From Semisulcospira habei (Eukaryota > Mollusca > Gastropoda > Semisulcospiridae), in NCBI GenBank assembly GCA_036245525.1, contig BTPG01000005.1, forward strand, positions 181,956,245 through 182,020,244: 64,000 nt of DNA, given 5' to 3'. Positions within the stretch are counted from its first letter, which is position 1; the number at the start of each line of letters is the position of its first letter. Shown here piece by piece: positions 53,621 to 63,836 of this stretch. The translations under genes and the position numbers were made by a program. Under the pieces are notes generated by a model that was given only the letters and a program-made list of their open reading frames with translations, was not told where the DNA came from and searched no databases.

Positions 53621-54109
53621 AGCTAGGTAGCCATCGCCTTGCCCCGGCAGTGAAGGTGTTAGGGCTGTACTGGTGCATGATTTCCGAGTGATCCGATACC
53701 ACAGACCGACGCATCCTTGGTGGTGGACGTGAAACGGCTGGGTAAAGTGGATTACGGTTCGTTTTCTGTGCGGCGTGCACATCGATTTTTTGGGGGGCTT
53801 TGAAATCTTTCCGGCTTTTACACATACTTAATCTGGCGGCCGGATATCGTCCTTTCCCTTTAAACGGCCGCCATTAGTGTAGTAATCCTCCTTAACCGCC
53901 TTTATTTGAAGTCTGTTAAAGGAGCTTGCCTTACTTTTGGTGTATCTTTTAACCACGTTCATTTGAAAGCGTTTTTCAAAGTATTTTTGGATTTATTACC
54001 GATTTCACTTACTTCTTTGCAATTTCCTTGATAAATTAGTCTGTCGTGTGTTGAGAAAGGAAAGAAAAGAATGGAGAAAGGGTCATGTCAATGTATGTAT
54101 GAATGAATG

Positions 54110-54225
54110 AATGAATAATAATAAAAAGGTTAGAAAGAAAGAAAGAAAAGAAAAGAAAAGATGAATGTATAAAAATAATAAATAATAAACAAACAAACAA
54201 ACAAACAAACAAATAAATAAACATA
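54110..54225. repeat. GAAT, GAAA and CAAA low complexity
   Basis: Short (GAAT)n, (AAAGA)n and (CAAA)n runs in succession. Confidence 0.9.
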
Positions 54226-54353
54226 TGCATGGGCCTATATATCTCATAGTAATGAATTTGATCTCCAAGCTCGGACGATTCCGCCATGCTCAAACGAATA
54301 ACAATAATTCCACGGTGAGAAAAACTACTCGCAAAATTCTCAATATCCATCCT

Positions 54354-54445
54354 TTAACCCTTGGGCTTTCGGGAGCGCTGTTTGTCGAGGTGATTCCTGC
54401 AGGAATTACCTCGACAAACAGCGCTACCGACAGCCAAAGGGTTAA
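54354..54445. mobile_element. Family D TTAA-type hairpin MITE, intact
   Basis: 92 bp with TTAA at both ends. TTAACCCTTGGGCTTTCGG to CCGACAGCCAAAGGGTTAA. Core GTCGAGGTGATTCC, apex TGCA, GGAATTACCTCGAC. Confidence 0.93.
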
Positions 54446-54634
54446 ATTACGAAAAAAAAAAGCATTCAAGATGCAAAAACTGCAGTTTCTAGAGAAGGCA
54501 CGCACAATTCGGCAAAGGAGTGTGCATGTCATGCGATGAATGTCAACTTTTCAATGATCAAACGATCCTTCTGCAGCGAAATTTGTCGAAAGTTTCTGGG
54601 AGTTTTTTTTGCGCTTAAGAAAAGTTGCTCGTCT

Positions 54635-54698
54635 GCAAGAGGCATAGATCCTCATGAGCCCCCGCAGGCGGGGGCTCATGAGGATCTATGCCTCTTGC
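54635..54698. repeat. Family A hairpin, canonical
   Basis: GCAAGAGGCATAGATCCTCA and TGAGGATCTATGCCTCTTGC pair exactly; apex CCCCCGCAGGCGGGGG. Closest to the family consensus. Confidence 0.97.
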
Positions 54699-54714
54699 TG
54701 GCTGTATATGAGTC

Positions 54715-55765
54715 CATGTTTAATGGGCTAAGGGGTTCAGGTTGAGTGTTCAGTCTCTGAATCAGCGCTAGTTTTGTAAAGGGCGTTTGCCTGGATATTT
54801 GGCGAACGTGTTCCAATCAGTCGGCGACGGTCGCCATATTTAAAGGCGGCCTGCCCCATGGCGGGCTTTGATTGGTGAACTTCGCCGATATAATGGGTTC
54901 TCAATGTTGTCTTCCGTCAGCTGAGACTTTTCTACCCTTCCTATCACAATCCATGTAAGTAGGCAGACGTAAACTGAAGAAGTTGTCCACTGCCCTTGTT
55001 CCCAACAAAGGAACTCTCCTACGTGCGGGCAAAAGAGAAGGAGAACAGAAAAATCTTACATGTTACGACATTAACACTTCATATGTTAAACTGGCCCATG
55101 TCCAGCATTATTGTAAGACATGCTAAGAACATTTGTCAAAGAGATTTTGCAAACTATTAACCCTTCCTTGTCTGGAGCAGGTCACTGTAACTTCGGATAT
55201 ACCAAAATACTCGGGGAATCATAATTGTCTGATCTGTTATGTTCCAAGTTTGTGACAAGCGAAGTAACTTTCATCGAGAATTTGCAGTTCGGATTTCTGA
55301 AGGAAAAAAAGAAAAGTTATTCAGTATATTCAATTTTTGACATCGGCATAAGCACACAATTACACGAAAATGTGTTGCAGAGCAATGTGGTTTTTTTCCC
55401 CCTCTATATTCTGTCCTGAATTGTCGCCACGAGATAACCTTTGTCGTTCGAACGACGTTAAACTCAGAGAACCAATTAGCCAGCCTGTCGTGATTTGGTT
55501 TGAGGATATAGATTTCGTAGTTTCGTGGTGGCTGTGGTGTTGGCCCTGTGTGCGGAACGTGTCTAAATCCCCACGCGGATGTTTTTGGGGGATCCCGCGA
55601 ACGTGTACTAGTGTGAGGAAGTTACAGACAGTTGTTGGCTGAAGCAACCTTACTTCATTTGTCCTGAAGAACATAGTGTGACATAAATGACGCTGGTCCT
55701 GAGGATTGCATGGTTTATAACAAGACCACCGATGACATCTAAAGAGTTCAGACATAAGTGGCAAT
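54715..55765. other. ~1 kb without recognised features
   Basis: Unique-looking sequence. The 134-codon minus-strand and 90-codon plus-strand frames overlap each other at 55360-55764 and show no recognised motif. Confidence 0.4.
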
Positions 55766-55770
55766 ACCCA

Positions 55771-55871
55771 GCCCGCTAAAGGTCAACGGATCGACGTTCG
55801 GCCGCTGATGGCCCGCGCAAAGCGCGGGCCATCAGCGGCCGAACGTCGACCCGATGGTCTTTTGCGCGCTG
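55771..55871. repeat. Family E hairpin
   Basis: CAGCCCGCTAAAGGTCAACG and GGTCTTTTGCGCGCTGG are weaker outer arms. GGATCGACGTTCGGCCGCTG with CAGCGGCCGAACGTCGACCC and GCCCGCGCAAAGCGCGGGC form a near-perfect stem. Confidence 0.93.
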
Positions 55872-56284
55872 GATAATCCTCATAACATGTAGACTGCCAC
55901 TGATCAATAGACTGCTGTAGAGTTTCGCTGCCACGATGATTTCGTGGATGCCGCCCAGCGCGCAGACGACTGCACTATGTGTGATCTAGGAGCTCTGCCG
56001 ATCTCTAAATTACGCATGTGGGACCTAGAAGCACTACTGACAAGCTATACCGCGCCGTGCTAGCATCCTCGACCTTTACTCGAAAGGAAAAAAAAAATCT
56101 CCTGGAAAATTAAGTTCAAGAACGCGATCACGTGATTTTCGTTTATAGTCTTAGTAAAGCGCGAGACTCGTACAGTGGTCTATTCCAGCACAGGCTTTGT
56201 TTGAGAACAGATTTTCTTTACCCTCCAGAGTTTAGATACAGGCTTTTTTCCCCGCTGCATATTCACACAAAGCAACACGTAACA

Positions 56285-56362
56285 CCTTTTAAACCACAAA
56301 GGTTTAAACCCGCGACCTTTCGGACGAGGGTCCAAAGTTCGAACATCTTAATTACGCCCCAG
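56285..56362 (-). mobile_element. tRNA-derived SINE head, degraded
   Basis: On the minus strand GGGGCGTAATTAAGATGTTC, then CTCGTCCGAAAGGTCGCGGG and TTTAAACC. The TCGTCCGAAAGGTCG block is shared with the heads at 18.2, 22.7 and 25.3 kb. The A box is damaged. Confidence 0.65.
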
Positions 56363-56570
56363 TTCGATTTGCACGCAGGAATACATACTGTTCCTAACAT
56401 ACATTAAACATTTTTGTCTGTCTTTGGCATTCTGAGATGTTTAGCTTCAGACATCAAATTAAAATGTATTGATTGTCTGATGACAGATACTGGCACAGTG
56501 ATTCGAGTGTTTCTGCTTCGCTCGCGTGTCTTGTCAGTTTCAGAGACAGTTCCGCGGCGAAGCCTTTCCA

Positions 56571-56748
<178 letters not shown>

Positions 56749-56960
56749 CTTTTGATTGCATTGAGGAGTGCAAATTATAGTTATGTTGTTTTTTTAATAT
56801 GTGTTATTGATTTAAATGTTGGACAATTGTTATATATAATTTTAGTACTTACTTAAACTTAAGTTGTCTTTTTTACAAAAAGATATGATCCTATTTTATT
56901 CAGTGAGCTCAGTTTGATTTGACGGCACTGACTGTACTTTTCTCAACATGCAATTATCGC

Positions 56961-56961
<1 letters not shown>

Positions 56962-57031
<70 letters not shown>

Positions 57032-57063
57032 TGTGTTTGTGATGGTGTGTTTGTGATGGTGAT

Positions 57064-57130
<67 letters not shown>
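56962..57130. repeat. Two (GT)n blocks
   Basis: Two GT blocks of ~65 bp separated by GTGATGGTGTGTTTGTGATG. Cys-Val frames here are artefacts. Confidence 0.97.
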
Positions 57131-57131
<1 letters not shown>

Positions 57132-57320
57132 CGCGCATGTGTTTATATTATAGTAGAGAGAGAGCTAGTATTTATTACATATTTTATTGTATCATTTCAA
57201 AGTTGTGATATTGTTTTTCTCTTTAACCTTCTTATGACCACCACGCAACAATTTCCTTTTATGGATAATAAAGTTATCTGAATCTGAAGATGCATAGATA
57301 CTAATCATGTCCTTTTGTCT

Positions 57321-57384
57321 GCAAAAGATATAGATTCTTATGAGCCCTTGCAGTCGCAGGGGCTTATGAGAATCTGTGTCTGTT
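57321..57384. repeat. Family A hairpin, diverged
   Basis: GCAAAAGATATAGATTCTTA and TTATGAGAATCTGTGTCTG, apex CCCTTGCAGTCGCAGGGG. Confidence 0.8.
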
Positions 57385-57409
57385 ACTGGTTTATCGGCTC
57401 TTATTTGTG

Positions 57410-57604
57410 TTAACCAATTCTCCCCCAAGACCGAAATCCCCAAATTTTGCCGTCGTCCTCTGAAGACTGCCTTGAAGTATGATAGTTCAAGGGTGATGCC
57501 AGAATAGTTTGGCGCCCATAGGCGCCAAGCTATTCTGGCATCACCCTTGAACCATCATGGTCGACTTTATCTTGCCGTGGTGCGTCTGGGGTAGAATGAG
57601 TTAA
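57410..57604. mobile_element. Family G TTAA-type MITE
   Basis: TTAACCAATTCTCCCCC to CTGGGGTAGAATGAGTTAA, with TTAA at both ends. Core GATGCCAGAATAGTTTGGCG/CGCCAAGCTATTCTGGCATC. The right TTAA is also the start of a truncated B element. Confidence 0.92.
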
Positions 57605-57690
57605 CCCATTTAGCCCCGACGCACTACAACAGGACTCAGAGCGACCGTGATAATTCAAGGGTAGTTCCAGATTGGCTTGGCGCCATCTTC
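57601..57690. mobile_element. Family B left half, truncated
   Basis: TTAACCCATTTAGCCCCGAC, ACCGTGATAATTCAAGGGTA, CCAGATTGGCTTGGCGCC, then unrelated sequence. It shares its TTAA with the G element on the left. Confidence 0.8.
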
Positions 57691-57710
57691 TCATTTGCTT
57701 CATAGAACAG

Positions 57711-58095
57711 TTAATAATAATAATAATAATGAGTATTTATATAGCGCTTAATCTTACTCAAAAGCTCTAAGCGCTTTACAATCTGTACACAAAAATAAAA
57801 ATACAATGACATATGCACATAACAAACAAAGCACAATGCCCGAACACACCACTTTTACAATAAACTAAACAACAATACATACATAATAATTTATATTCTA
57901 ATTAACATTCAGTCTAAACAAGGAGGATTGCAGAACTACAACTAAGGCATCAAACACTGGCAGTTATTCAAAGTAAAGCTTGAAGAGGTGAGTTTTCAAC
58001 GACCTCTTGAAGTCAGAGACAGACTCACTGTTTCTGACCTCAAGAGGAAGTGTATTCCATAACACTGGGGCTTGATAAACAAAAGTTCCAGGATG
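57711..58095 (-). mobile_element. LINE 3' end with complete RT C-terminus
   Basis: Minus strand: FVYQAPVLWNTLPLEVRNSE, SVSDFKRSLKTHLFKLYFE, stop at 57964-57966. Then a 3'UTR ending TTGTAAAGCGCTTAGAGCTT, TTAAGCGCTATATAAATACT and (ATT)n at 57711-57730. This shows that the 'AAGCGC..ATATAAAT-(ATT)n' tails elsewhere derive from such a CR1/L2-like LINE. 5'-truncated; the sequence beyond 58095 is not recognised. Confidence 0.92.
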
Positions 58096-58143
58096 ACACG
58101 TATGTCTTAACGACACCTATGGTAGGTGTGCCTGTACGCACAT

Positions 58144-58146
<3 letters not shown>

Positions 58147-58212
<66 letters not shown>

Positions 58213-58243
58213 TGTGGGGTGGGGGGTGGGGGGGGGGGGGGTA
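58147..58243. repeat. (GT)n and G-run
   Basis: About 65 bp of GT followed by GGTGTGGGGTGGGGGGTGGG and a G-run. Confidence 0.95.
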
Positions 58244-58325
58244 AGAATGTCGTAGTTAAGGCATGACAAACATTGAGTATTTGTTTTCTTGGCGAATTTT
58301 GGCCCGGGCCCTGGGGACGGCAACT

Positions 58326-58545
58326 TCACCCATTTAGCCTTGACGCACTAAAGCAGGAGACGGATCGACCATGATAATTCAAGGGTAGTGCCAGATTAGC
58401 TTGGCGCCTTCAGGCGCCAAGCTAATCTGGCACTATCCTTGAATTATCATGGTCGATCATCCATCGGAACTAGTACACAAAGTTTTGTGAAGTGACACGT
58501 CTAACCGGATTTGCGAAATGCGGACTTGGAATTAAACAGGTTTTC
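58326..58545. mobile_element. Family B MITE, ends decayed
   Basis: CTTCACCCATTTAGCCTTGA on the left. Core GTGCCAGATTAGCTTGGCGC, apex CTTCAG, full complement. Right flank diverged (CTAGTACACAAAGTTTTGTG) ending near GGAATTAAAC. Confidence 0.85.
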
Positions 58546-58664
58546 ACTTGTGGACTGCTTTGGGACTGCTGAGGCACAGCGTGGGGTAGGAAAAAAAATG
58601 TTTTCACGATATGTAGCTATGCACAGTATAAGTTTCTTCTAGTCATTGTGAAAACAAGACAAGT

Positions 58665-58760
58665 TTCATTTTTATAGTGAGTAGAAGAAATGAATACTGT
58701 ACATTGATACGTACTGTCGAAACACATTCCTCTACCCTGCCCTGTGGCGTGAGGTTAGCT
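58665..58760. repeat. Dispersed repeat shared with 52.2 kb
   Basis: GTAGAAGAAATGAATACTGT, GATACGTACTGTCGAAACAC and CTCTACCCTG correspond to the reverse complement of 52150-52215. Confidence 0.6.
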
Positions 58761-58895
58761 ATTTGATTCCTTACACGAGCTCACATAGAAAAAAATCGAC
58801 TCTCTTTTTAGTTGACGATGATTTATGCAAATCTTCATTAATTCAAACGCCAAACAGTCCCAGCCGTCCCTGGAAGTTGGATTCATGTGGTTTCA

Positions 58896-58961
58896 GCAAG
58901 AGGCATAGATCTTCATGAGCCCCCGCAACTGCGGGGGTTCATGAGGATCTATGTCTCTTGC
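58896..58961. repeat. Family A hairpin
   Basis: GCAAGAGGCATAGATCTTCA and TGAGGATCTATGTCTCTTGC, apex CCCCCGCAACTGCGGGGG. Confidence 0.93.
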
Positions 58962-59317
58962 AGTTGAATCGTGTCCACTGTTTCTCGGCAGTCAAGGGGT
59001 TAAAAGATTTAAAGGAACACCAGAAGAAGTGAAAAATGGATGTAGGCTCAGGTTCGTTTGATATTTACAGTACGAACGCCTAGTCCTTGAAGCCCAATTG
59101 ATTCATAGGTCTACATCTAACAGTCGGGCCGTACTGTCTCTATTGCGAACCGATCCAACTCTGTGATCAGACGGGAAACTATTTCGCGTGTGGACTGCTT
59201 TGGGACACAGGTGCAAGCTTTCTCGATCTCGAAAATTTAATTAGACTTGCATTGTTGCTTTAAAGCCTCATGGCTCCCACTGCACGAGAAAAAAAAAAAG
59301 TGCAACTGTGGACGAAT

Positions 59318-59380
59318 AGGAGACATAGGTCCTCATTGGCCCCCGCTAAGCGGGGGCTCATGAGGATCTATGCCTCTTGC
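59318..59380. repeat. Family A hairpin
   Basis: AGGAGACATAGGTCCTCATT and ATGAGGATCTATGCCTCTTG, apex CCCCCGCTAAGCGGGGG. Confidence 0.9.
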
Positions 59381-59540
59381 AACTGCGTCGCGTTTTCTCC
59401 ACGACAGAATTTAGTGTTCGATTGTAACTTTAGTGGATAGGAGCAGAAATTTAAGGTCAAGCTCTCCTCTAGATTTTTTTTCTGCCTAGGATCAGTATGT
59501 GCTGCAATGAGATAGATTTTTGTAAGCCTCTGTGCACAGG

Positions 59541-59605
59541 GCAAGAGGCATACATTCTCATGCGTCCCTGCTGCTGCAGGGGTTCATGAGAATCTATGTC
59601 TCTTG
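59541..59605. repeat. Family A hairpin
   Basis: GCAAGAGGCATACATTCTCA and TGAGAATCTATGTCTCTTG. CCCTGCTGCTGCAGGGG apex. CATTCTCA/TGAGAATC is largely mirrored relative to the consensus. Confidence 0.9.
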
Positions 59606-59682
59606 AGTTTGGGAGTGTGAGATGACTGACATTGAAAACATCGAAAACGGAACTTTCTGCTTGCCCTTTATCATTCAGTTGA

Positions 59683-59757
59683 AATTACCTGGTAAATCAA
59701 AGTGGCGCAGCTGCTGTGCTGATAACTAGTTTTCAGGTCGTACTCCGTAGGCTATAG
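59683..59757 (-). mobile_element. Dispersed repeat R, truncated minus copy
   Basis: TTACCTGGTAAATCAAAGTG, CTAGTTTTCAGGTCGTACTC, GTAGGCTATAGT is the reverse complement of the R end. It is cut at 59760 by the K element. Confidence 0.75.
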
Positions 59758-59760
59758 TGG

Positions 59761-59973
59761 GGTTTCGTTTGCAACGAACGACTGCCAACAACGCACGAGA
59801 GCGAAGCCACGGCGGATAACCAGCTTGTATCATATGCATAGACAACATTCCAAATATCTCCAAGAGGCATAGATACTCACGAGCCCTCGGGCTCATGAGT
59901 TTGGAGTGTTGTCTATGCTTATGGTGCTTCGATCTCGTTCGTTGTTGGGAGTCGTTCATTTTCAAACGAAACC
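59761..59973. repeat. Family K palindrome with an A core
   Basis: Terminal GGTTTCGTTTGCAACGAACG and CGTTCATTTTCAAACGAAACC; GACAACATTCCAAATATCTC and GTTTGGAGTGTTGTC; core AAGAGGCATAGATACTCACG and AGCCCTCGGGCTCATGAG. The part of the right arm carrying TATGTCTCTT, present in the 23.1-kb copy, is deleted. Confidence 0.85.
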
Positions 59974-59991
59974 TAAGTATTAGCTGTACAT

Positions 59992-60050
59992 ACCCCCCCC
60001 CCCTTCTCCCACCCCCCCCCCCACACACACACACACACTCACCCTCCCCA
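59992..60050. repeat. C-rich tract with (CA)n
   Basis: CCCCCCCCCC, TTCTCCCACCCCCCCCCC, then (CA)n and CCCTCCCC. Confidence 0.9.
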
Positions 60051-60184
60051 CACCCATCCCGCCCCTTATGTGCAAGGCCGTCTATTGCGACTCTCGTAGC
60101 GCGGATGTTAAAGCCCAAAGTAATCTCATCAAATCAATGGAAAGCTCGTTTGAGACACTGATTGCCTGTGTGATTTACACGCTG

Positions 60185-60420
60185 GTTGGTGGTTAGTTCG
60201 GGATTTTACGCTCGAGGCACCGGAGTGATAATGGATGGCCCTAACGGGCGGGTTATGGGGGACATGGAAAACTATTCCCTATGCAATACGACCTGAACAC
60301 TGATCGATTAAGCTGCACTGCCACTGTGCCACTTTGATTTACCAGGACCTTTCAGTCAACGGACATGCTATTCAGTGAACAATTCCGTATAATTTCCCTG
60401 GGTGATTTGTGCGTCTGACT
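60185..60420 (+). mobile_element. Dispersed repeat R
   Basis: TGGTTAGTTCGGGATTTTAC, GATAATGGATGGCCCTAACG, GGTTATGGGGGACATGGAAA, GATTTACCAGGACCTTTC, ending AATTTCCCTGGGTGATTTG. Same order as the 34.05-kb copy. Confidence 0.85.
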
Positions 60421-60669
60421 GACTGGATACAGTTTAAAGTCCCTTGGCACTGACTTGTGATCAGGGACGATTTCTACAGTCAGTGCCTGTGGGATTGGAT
60501 TATTATTATTATTTTTTTTTTTTGGCCACGTTGACGATACATTGACTATTCGCCTGGATTTTTTTTTTAGGGGAGGTATGGAGGGTTGCTGTCGCGGCGT
60601 CACGGAGACCTCGTTTTGTCAACCACGAACCAGGAAACTTCCGAGTTGAGCAATCACGAATTCGTCGCT

Positions 60670-61100
60670 GCATGTGTCATGCCTATCAATTCCTTGCCTG
60701 TGTCGTTGGATTTCTTTGCTTTGCCGCTTTTCAATTTCTTGCCTGCGCCACTAGATTTTGATGCTTGCCGATTTTCAGTTCCCTGCCTGGATTTCACTTG
60801 TTTTGCCGCTTTTCAATTCTTTGCCTGTGTCATTGGCTATCTTTGCTTTGCCGCTGTACAGTTCATTACCTGTGTGATCGGATTCATTTGCGGTATGACG
60901 ATTCCAGGCACGCGTGAACGAAAGTGTCTTCCTCGGCCGCTTTCCTCCTGAGCAAAAGATCCTCGGGCCGACGTCAGCCTTATCTGGCCCGCGCACGATC
61001 GTGCGCGGGCCAGCTAATGCTGACGTCTGCCTGTGTGATTGAAACGATTTGCTGTTGCCGTTTTACGATTGATTGCCTGTGTAATTCATTGCGGTTATTT
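60670..61100. repeat. ~57-bp degenerate tandem repeat, split by an E hairpin
   Basis: TTTGCCGCTTTTCAATTTCT and CTTGCCTGTGTCATTGGAT-type units recur at about 60695, 60725, 60813, 60850 and 61050. The 121-codon plus frame (FFALPLFNFLPAPLDF) is a read-through of the repeat. The E element at 60951-61035 separates the last units. Confidence 0.75.
60951..61035. repeat. Family E hairpin
   Basis: GCAAAAGATCCTCGGGCCGA and inner TGGCCCGCGCACGATCGTGC, apex-paired. The right outer arm TAATGCTGACGTCTGCCTG is diverged. Confidence 0.9.
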
Positions 61101-61109
61101 GACTTGCCG

Positions 61110-61330
61110 AACACAGTAGCGAACGAGGCGAGTAAACAAAAGTTAATGAAAGGAACGGAAGATGGCCGAAAATTACATCACGGCGCCTGCGCGGAGACGC
61201 ACTTCCGCTGGGCAATTAACTCGTCCAATGTGGCGGCCATGTTGGTAATCAAGGTGGCGGCCATATTGGTAATCACGCTATTTGCGTTGCGCAGCCAGAG
61301 TCAAATGGATGACACTCTTTATTCGTCTGA
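61110..61330. other. Unassigned stretch with repeated GGTGGCGGCCAT
   Basis: GTGGCGGCCATGTTGGTAAT and GTGGCGGCCATATTGGTAAT is a short direct repeat at 61229-61275. The frame running to 61361 has no recognised domain. Confidence 0.35.
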
Positions 61331-61367
61331 TGAATTCTTCGGAGGAGTTGAAATCGATTGACTTTTA

Positions 61368-61455
61368 CTGAGGTCAAGGGTAGTGCTTTATTAGCTTGGA
61401 ACCTGTACAGGTTTCAAACTAATTTGGCACTACCCTTAATTTATTTACAGGATAA
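61368..61455. mobile_element. Family B-like hairpin, diverged
   Basis: TCAAGGGTAGTGCTTTATTA and TAATTTGGCACTACCCTTAA; GCTTGGAACCTGT/ACAGGTTTCAAAC. GGAACC/GGTTTC in place of GGCGCC is nearly mirrored. Confidence 0.85.
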
Positions 61456-61526
61456 CATACTTGTCGTCGATCCGCGTTCAGAGGAACTTTATTGATCCAT
61501 TTCCATTGTCGATCTGTCTCGCGCCG

Positions 61527-61842
61527 TTGGCGCTGGACACGAAAGTGTTTAGAAGGGGAGCTAAATCAAATTAAAACTTCATCAGGGGAGGCACCTCGAG
61601 CGATTAACTTTGGCAAGTGGCAGGTGAGAAGGATATTCATTTGAAAAAATGTGCAATTGTTCGTTCCGGTTATATTCTTGATTTTTATTTGCGAGTGTTT
61701 TACAACAAGTAGGGCTTATATTTTAAATGCACAGTTGGCGTTGGAAATGAAAGTGTTTACAAGAGGAGCTAACTCAGATTAAAACTTCATCATGGGTGCC
61801 TCTCATGCTGAAGTTTTAATCTGAGTTAGCTCCTCTTGTAGT
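61527..61842. repeat. ~205-bp direct repeat ending in a 34-bp-arm hairpin
   Basis: GTTGGCGCTGGACACGAAAG and GTTGGCGTTGGAAATGAAAG begin two related units (61528, 61736). GAGGAGCTAACTCAGATTAA and TTAATCTGAGTTAGCTCCTC pair exactly (61766-61842) around TCATGGGTGCCTCTCATGC. The first unit lacks the return arm. Confidence 0.88.
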
Positions 61843-62020
61843 TCAAGCGATAAACGGATTGCTTCTTTTTCGGGGAAAGAGGTATTCAGTGGACAAATTT
61901 GCACTTTTTCGTTCCGCTTATATTATTGATTTTCAGTATATCCCAGCGTATTTGAGACCAGTTTATTGGTATGTCCGGCCATTAAGAAAAGAGTTATAGT
62001 ATTAACCCTTTGTGTGTAGG

Positions 62021-62176
62021 GTCAGTTGCACGAGTGAGCTTAGTCCTGCGCTAGCCCCTAAACAAGGTGCTGCGCTATAGCTTAAATCCTGCGCCAGCCA
62101 CTAAGCAAGGTGTTCTGCTGCAGCGGCGCACCTTGCTTAGTGGCTGACGCAGGACTAAGCTCGCTCACGCAACTGG
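62021..62176. repeat. Family F hairpin with duplicated left arm
   Basis: CAGTTGCACGAGTGAGCTTA and TAAGCTCGCTCACGCAACTG are outer arms. AGCCACTAAGCAAGGTGTTC and CACCTTGCTTAGTGGCTGAC inner arms. A second left arm (TAGCCCCTAAACAAGGTGCT, GCGCTATAGCTTAAATCCTG) lies at 62052-62095. Confidence 0.93.
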
Positions 62177-62284
62177 CCTCAGGTCTGTGATTTTTGCACC
62201 TAAAATTCCTTTGTTCCTACAAATCGACCTTTATGTAGACAATTCTCCTTGCAGGCGCCCAGGGAAGGCATTCGCTGAGAAAAT

Positions 62285-62350
62285 GAAGTTAGTTAGTTAG
62301 TTATTTGGGTTTAACGCCAAGCAGGCAACTAAGGCCATCTCACGGCGGAT
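62285..62350. repeat. GTTA repeat with TTTGGGTTTAACGCC motif
   Basis: (GTTA)4 then TTTGGGTTTAACGCCAAGCA and ATCTCACGGCGG; similar to 31135-31190 (TTGGGTTTAATGCCGAGCAG, ATCTCATGGCGG). Probably the left end of another dispersed repeat. Confidence 0.6.
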
Positions 62351-62370
62351 GAGAAAATGAAACTGAAGTG

Positions 62371-62455
62371 CGCTGTTGTGTGATTTTGGACTGTAGGTTC
62401 AGGTGCGCGCTGACGTCTGAAAACCGCAAGGTCCAAAATCACAGACCAGCGCAGA
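62371..62455. repeat. Family C hairpin with extended apex
   Basis: GCGCTGTTGTGTGATTTTGG and CCAAAATCACAGACCAGCGC. The apex region TGTAGGTTCAGGTGCGCGCT is not paired. Confidence 0.88.
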
Positions 62456-62514
62456 AACAGATTGTTCGAGCGTGTGTGTGTGTTCCCCGAAATAGCCGAT
62501 CATGTACACACTGC

Positions 62515-62562
62515 GTGTGGGGGCGGGGGGGTTGGGGGGGAGGGGGAGGGGGGGGGGGGCAA
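62515..62562 (+). repeat. G-rich tract
   Basis: GGGGGCGGGGGGGTTGGGGG and further G-runs. Confidence 0.9.
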
Positions 62563-62699
62563 TAGAGGGATTTGTCAAAGCCTGAGGCGGGAAAACCTCC
62601 TGACATAGTGTGGTGATCAGGGCGGGCAGCGGTCACTTGTTGGCTCAGTGTTGGCTCAGTGTCTGTCCCTCGCGAATCCGTCGCCGCTATATTGGGGAT

Positions 62700-62959
62700 T
62701 AACCCATTTAATCCTCACTCAGTTCCAAATTTTTGAGGTGTCACTTCGAGTCATTCTACCCCAACGCCGAAATCCTTAAATTTTGCCGTTGTCCTCTGAA
62801 GACTGCAGTGCAGTGCAGGACACAGATCGACCGTGATAGTTCAAGGGTGATGCCAGAATAGCTTGGCGCCCATAGGCGCCAAGCTATTCTGGCATCTCCC
62901 TTGAACCATCATGGTCGATCCTTATCTTGCTGTGGTGTGTCTGGGGTAGAAGGAGTTAA
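62700..62959. mobile_element. Family B left end fused to family G MITE
   Basis: TTAACCCATTTAATCCTCAC, TTTTGAGGTGTCACTTCGAG is the left end of B. It joins directly to G (TCATTCTACCCCAACGCCGA, core GATGCCAGAATAGCTTGGCG/CGCCAAGCTATTCTGGCATC), ending GGGGTAGAAGGAGTTAA. G appears to have replaced or entered B. Confidence 0.85.
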
Positions 62960-63830
62960 GGACTATTTACCAGTGTGCATGAGATTTGGTATTTCCCGTC
63001 TGTGGCCTCGTGGCATGTGTTAGTTGGACCGTCTCGTGGGCCTGCTAAATGGAGTTGTAAGCCCCTCGAGGCCTGGCTAAGGTTAAGCCCTCAGACCTGG
63101 CATTCTGTATCACTGTCTCTTTCAACTCAGGACGCCATATGCGGGACAGAGACCGACCATTGCAGCTACACGCATGCAGCCCTGGCACGCCGCTGACACA
63201 CGAGCTGGGTCGACCATGATAGACACAGAGTGGTGCCTGGTTAGCGCTAAACTTCAAGCTTAATTGGTTCTTCTTGCTCACATTCCGAAATGTTAGTTAG
63301 ACTGGGGCAGAACCAGAGGAACGTAAACCGACCATGGCCAAAACGCGGCCTCGGCACGGTCATGCAGGAGCTGGGTAGACCATGATCTGGAACATACCTA
63401 TATCAAGGCTTTGGAAGACAGCTCCCAAATTCAGTGCATAGGGCTAGGGAAGTTCCCCGCATTGGCCTAGCACCGTCGGCGCATCAGCCGCCATCTTATG
63501 AGGATAGCATAGTCATCAGATAGTAGCGAAATGGTGTTTCAACACGTTTCTCTCCATGTTTCTTCCTCTTTGGAAGCCAACAAAAACAGATTCTGGTGAG
63601 CGGTTTCCTACAGTGATGGCAAGACTTGCTGTGATTGCTTATAGCACATCAGGACTTTCCTGACATTACAAAAACAGCGATTTCCCTATCAGCGCTTAGT
63701 CCAGCAGTGTCCTCACAAGATGGCCGCCACGACTGGCGTGATGACGTCAGCTTCCCGAGCCCAATATCAAAGTCGTGATCCTGAAGAAAAGGAGACTGCC
63801 AGGAGTGTTAAATGCAGACAACATCCAATG
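62960..63830. other. ~870 bp without a supported gene
   Basis: Weak G-like fragments (GGTCGACCATGATAGACACA at 63208; GGTAGACCATGATCTGG at 63375) suggest very old MITE debris. Short frames here are unrecognised. Confidence 0.4.
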
Positions 63831-63836
63831 ACGAAA

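Noticed and set aside
54635..54698. Rho-independent terminator or microRNA precursor
   Set aside because: It has terminator-like stem geometry but belongs to a dispersed family of about 35 copies without T-tracts. There is no evidence of a conserved mature arm.
60586..60951. 121-codon frame with hydrophobic repeats resembling membrane segments
   Set aside because: The periodicity is that of a degenerate 57-bp DNA repeat also present beyond the frame; the frame ends where the E hairpin begins.
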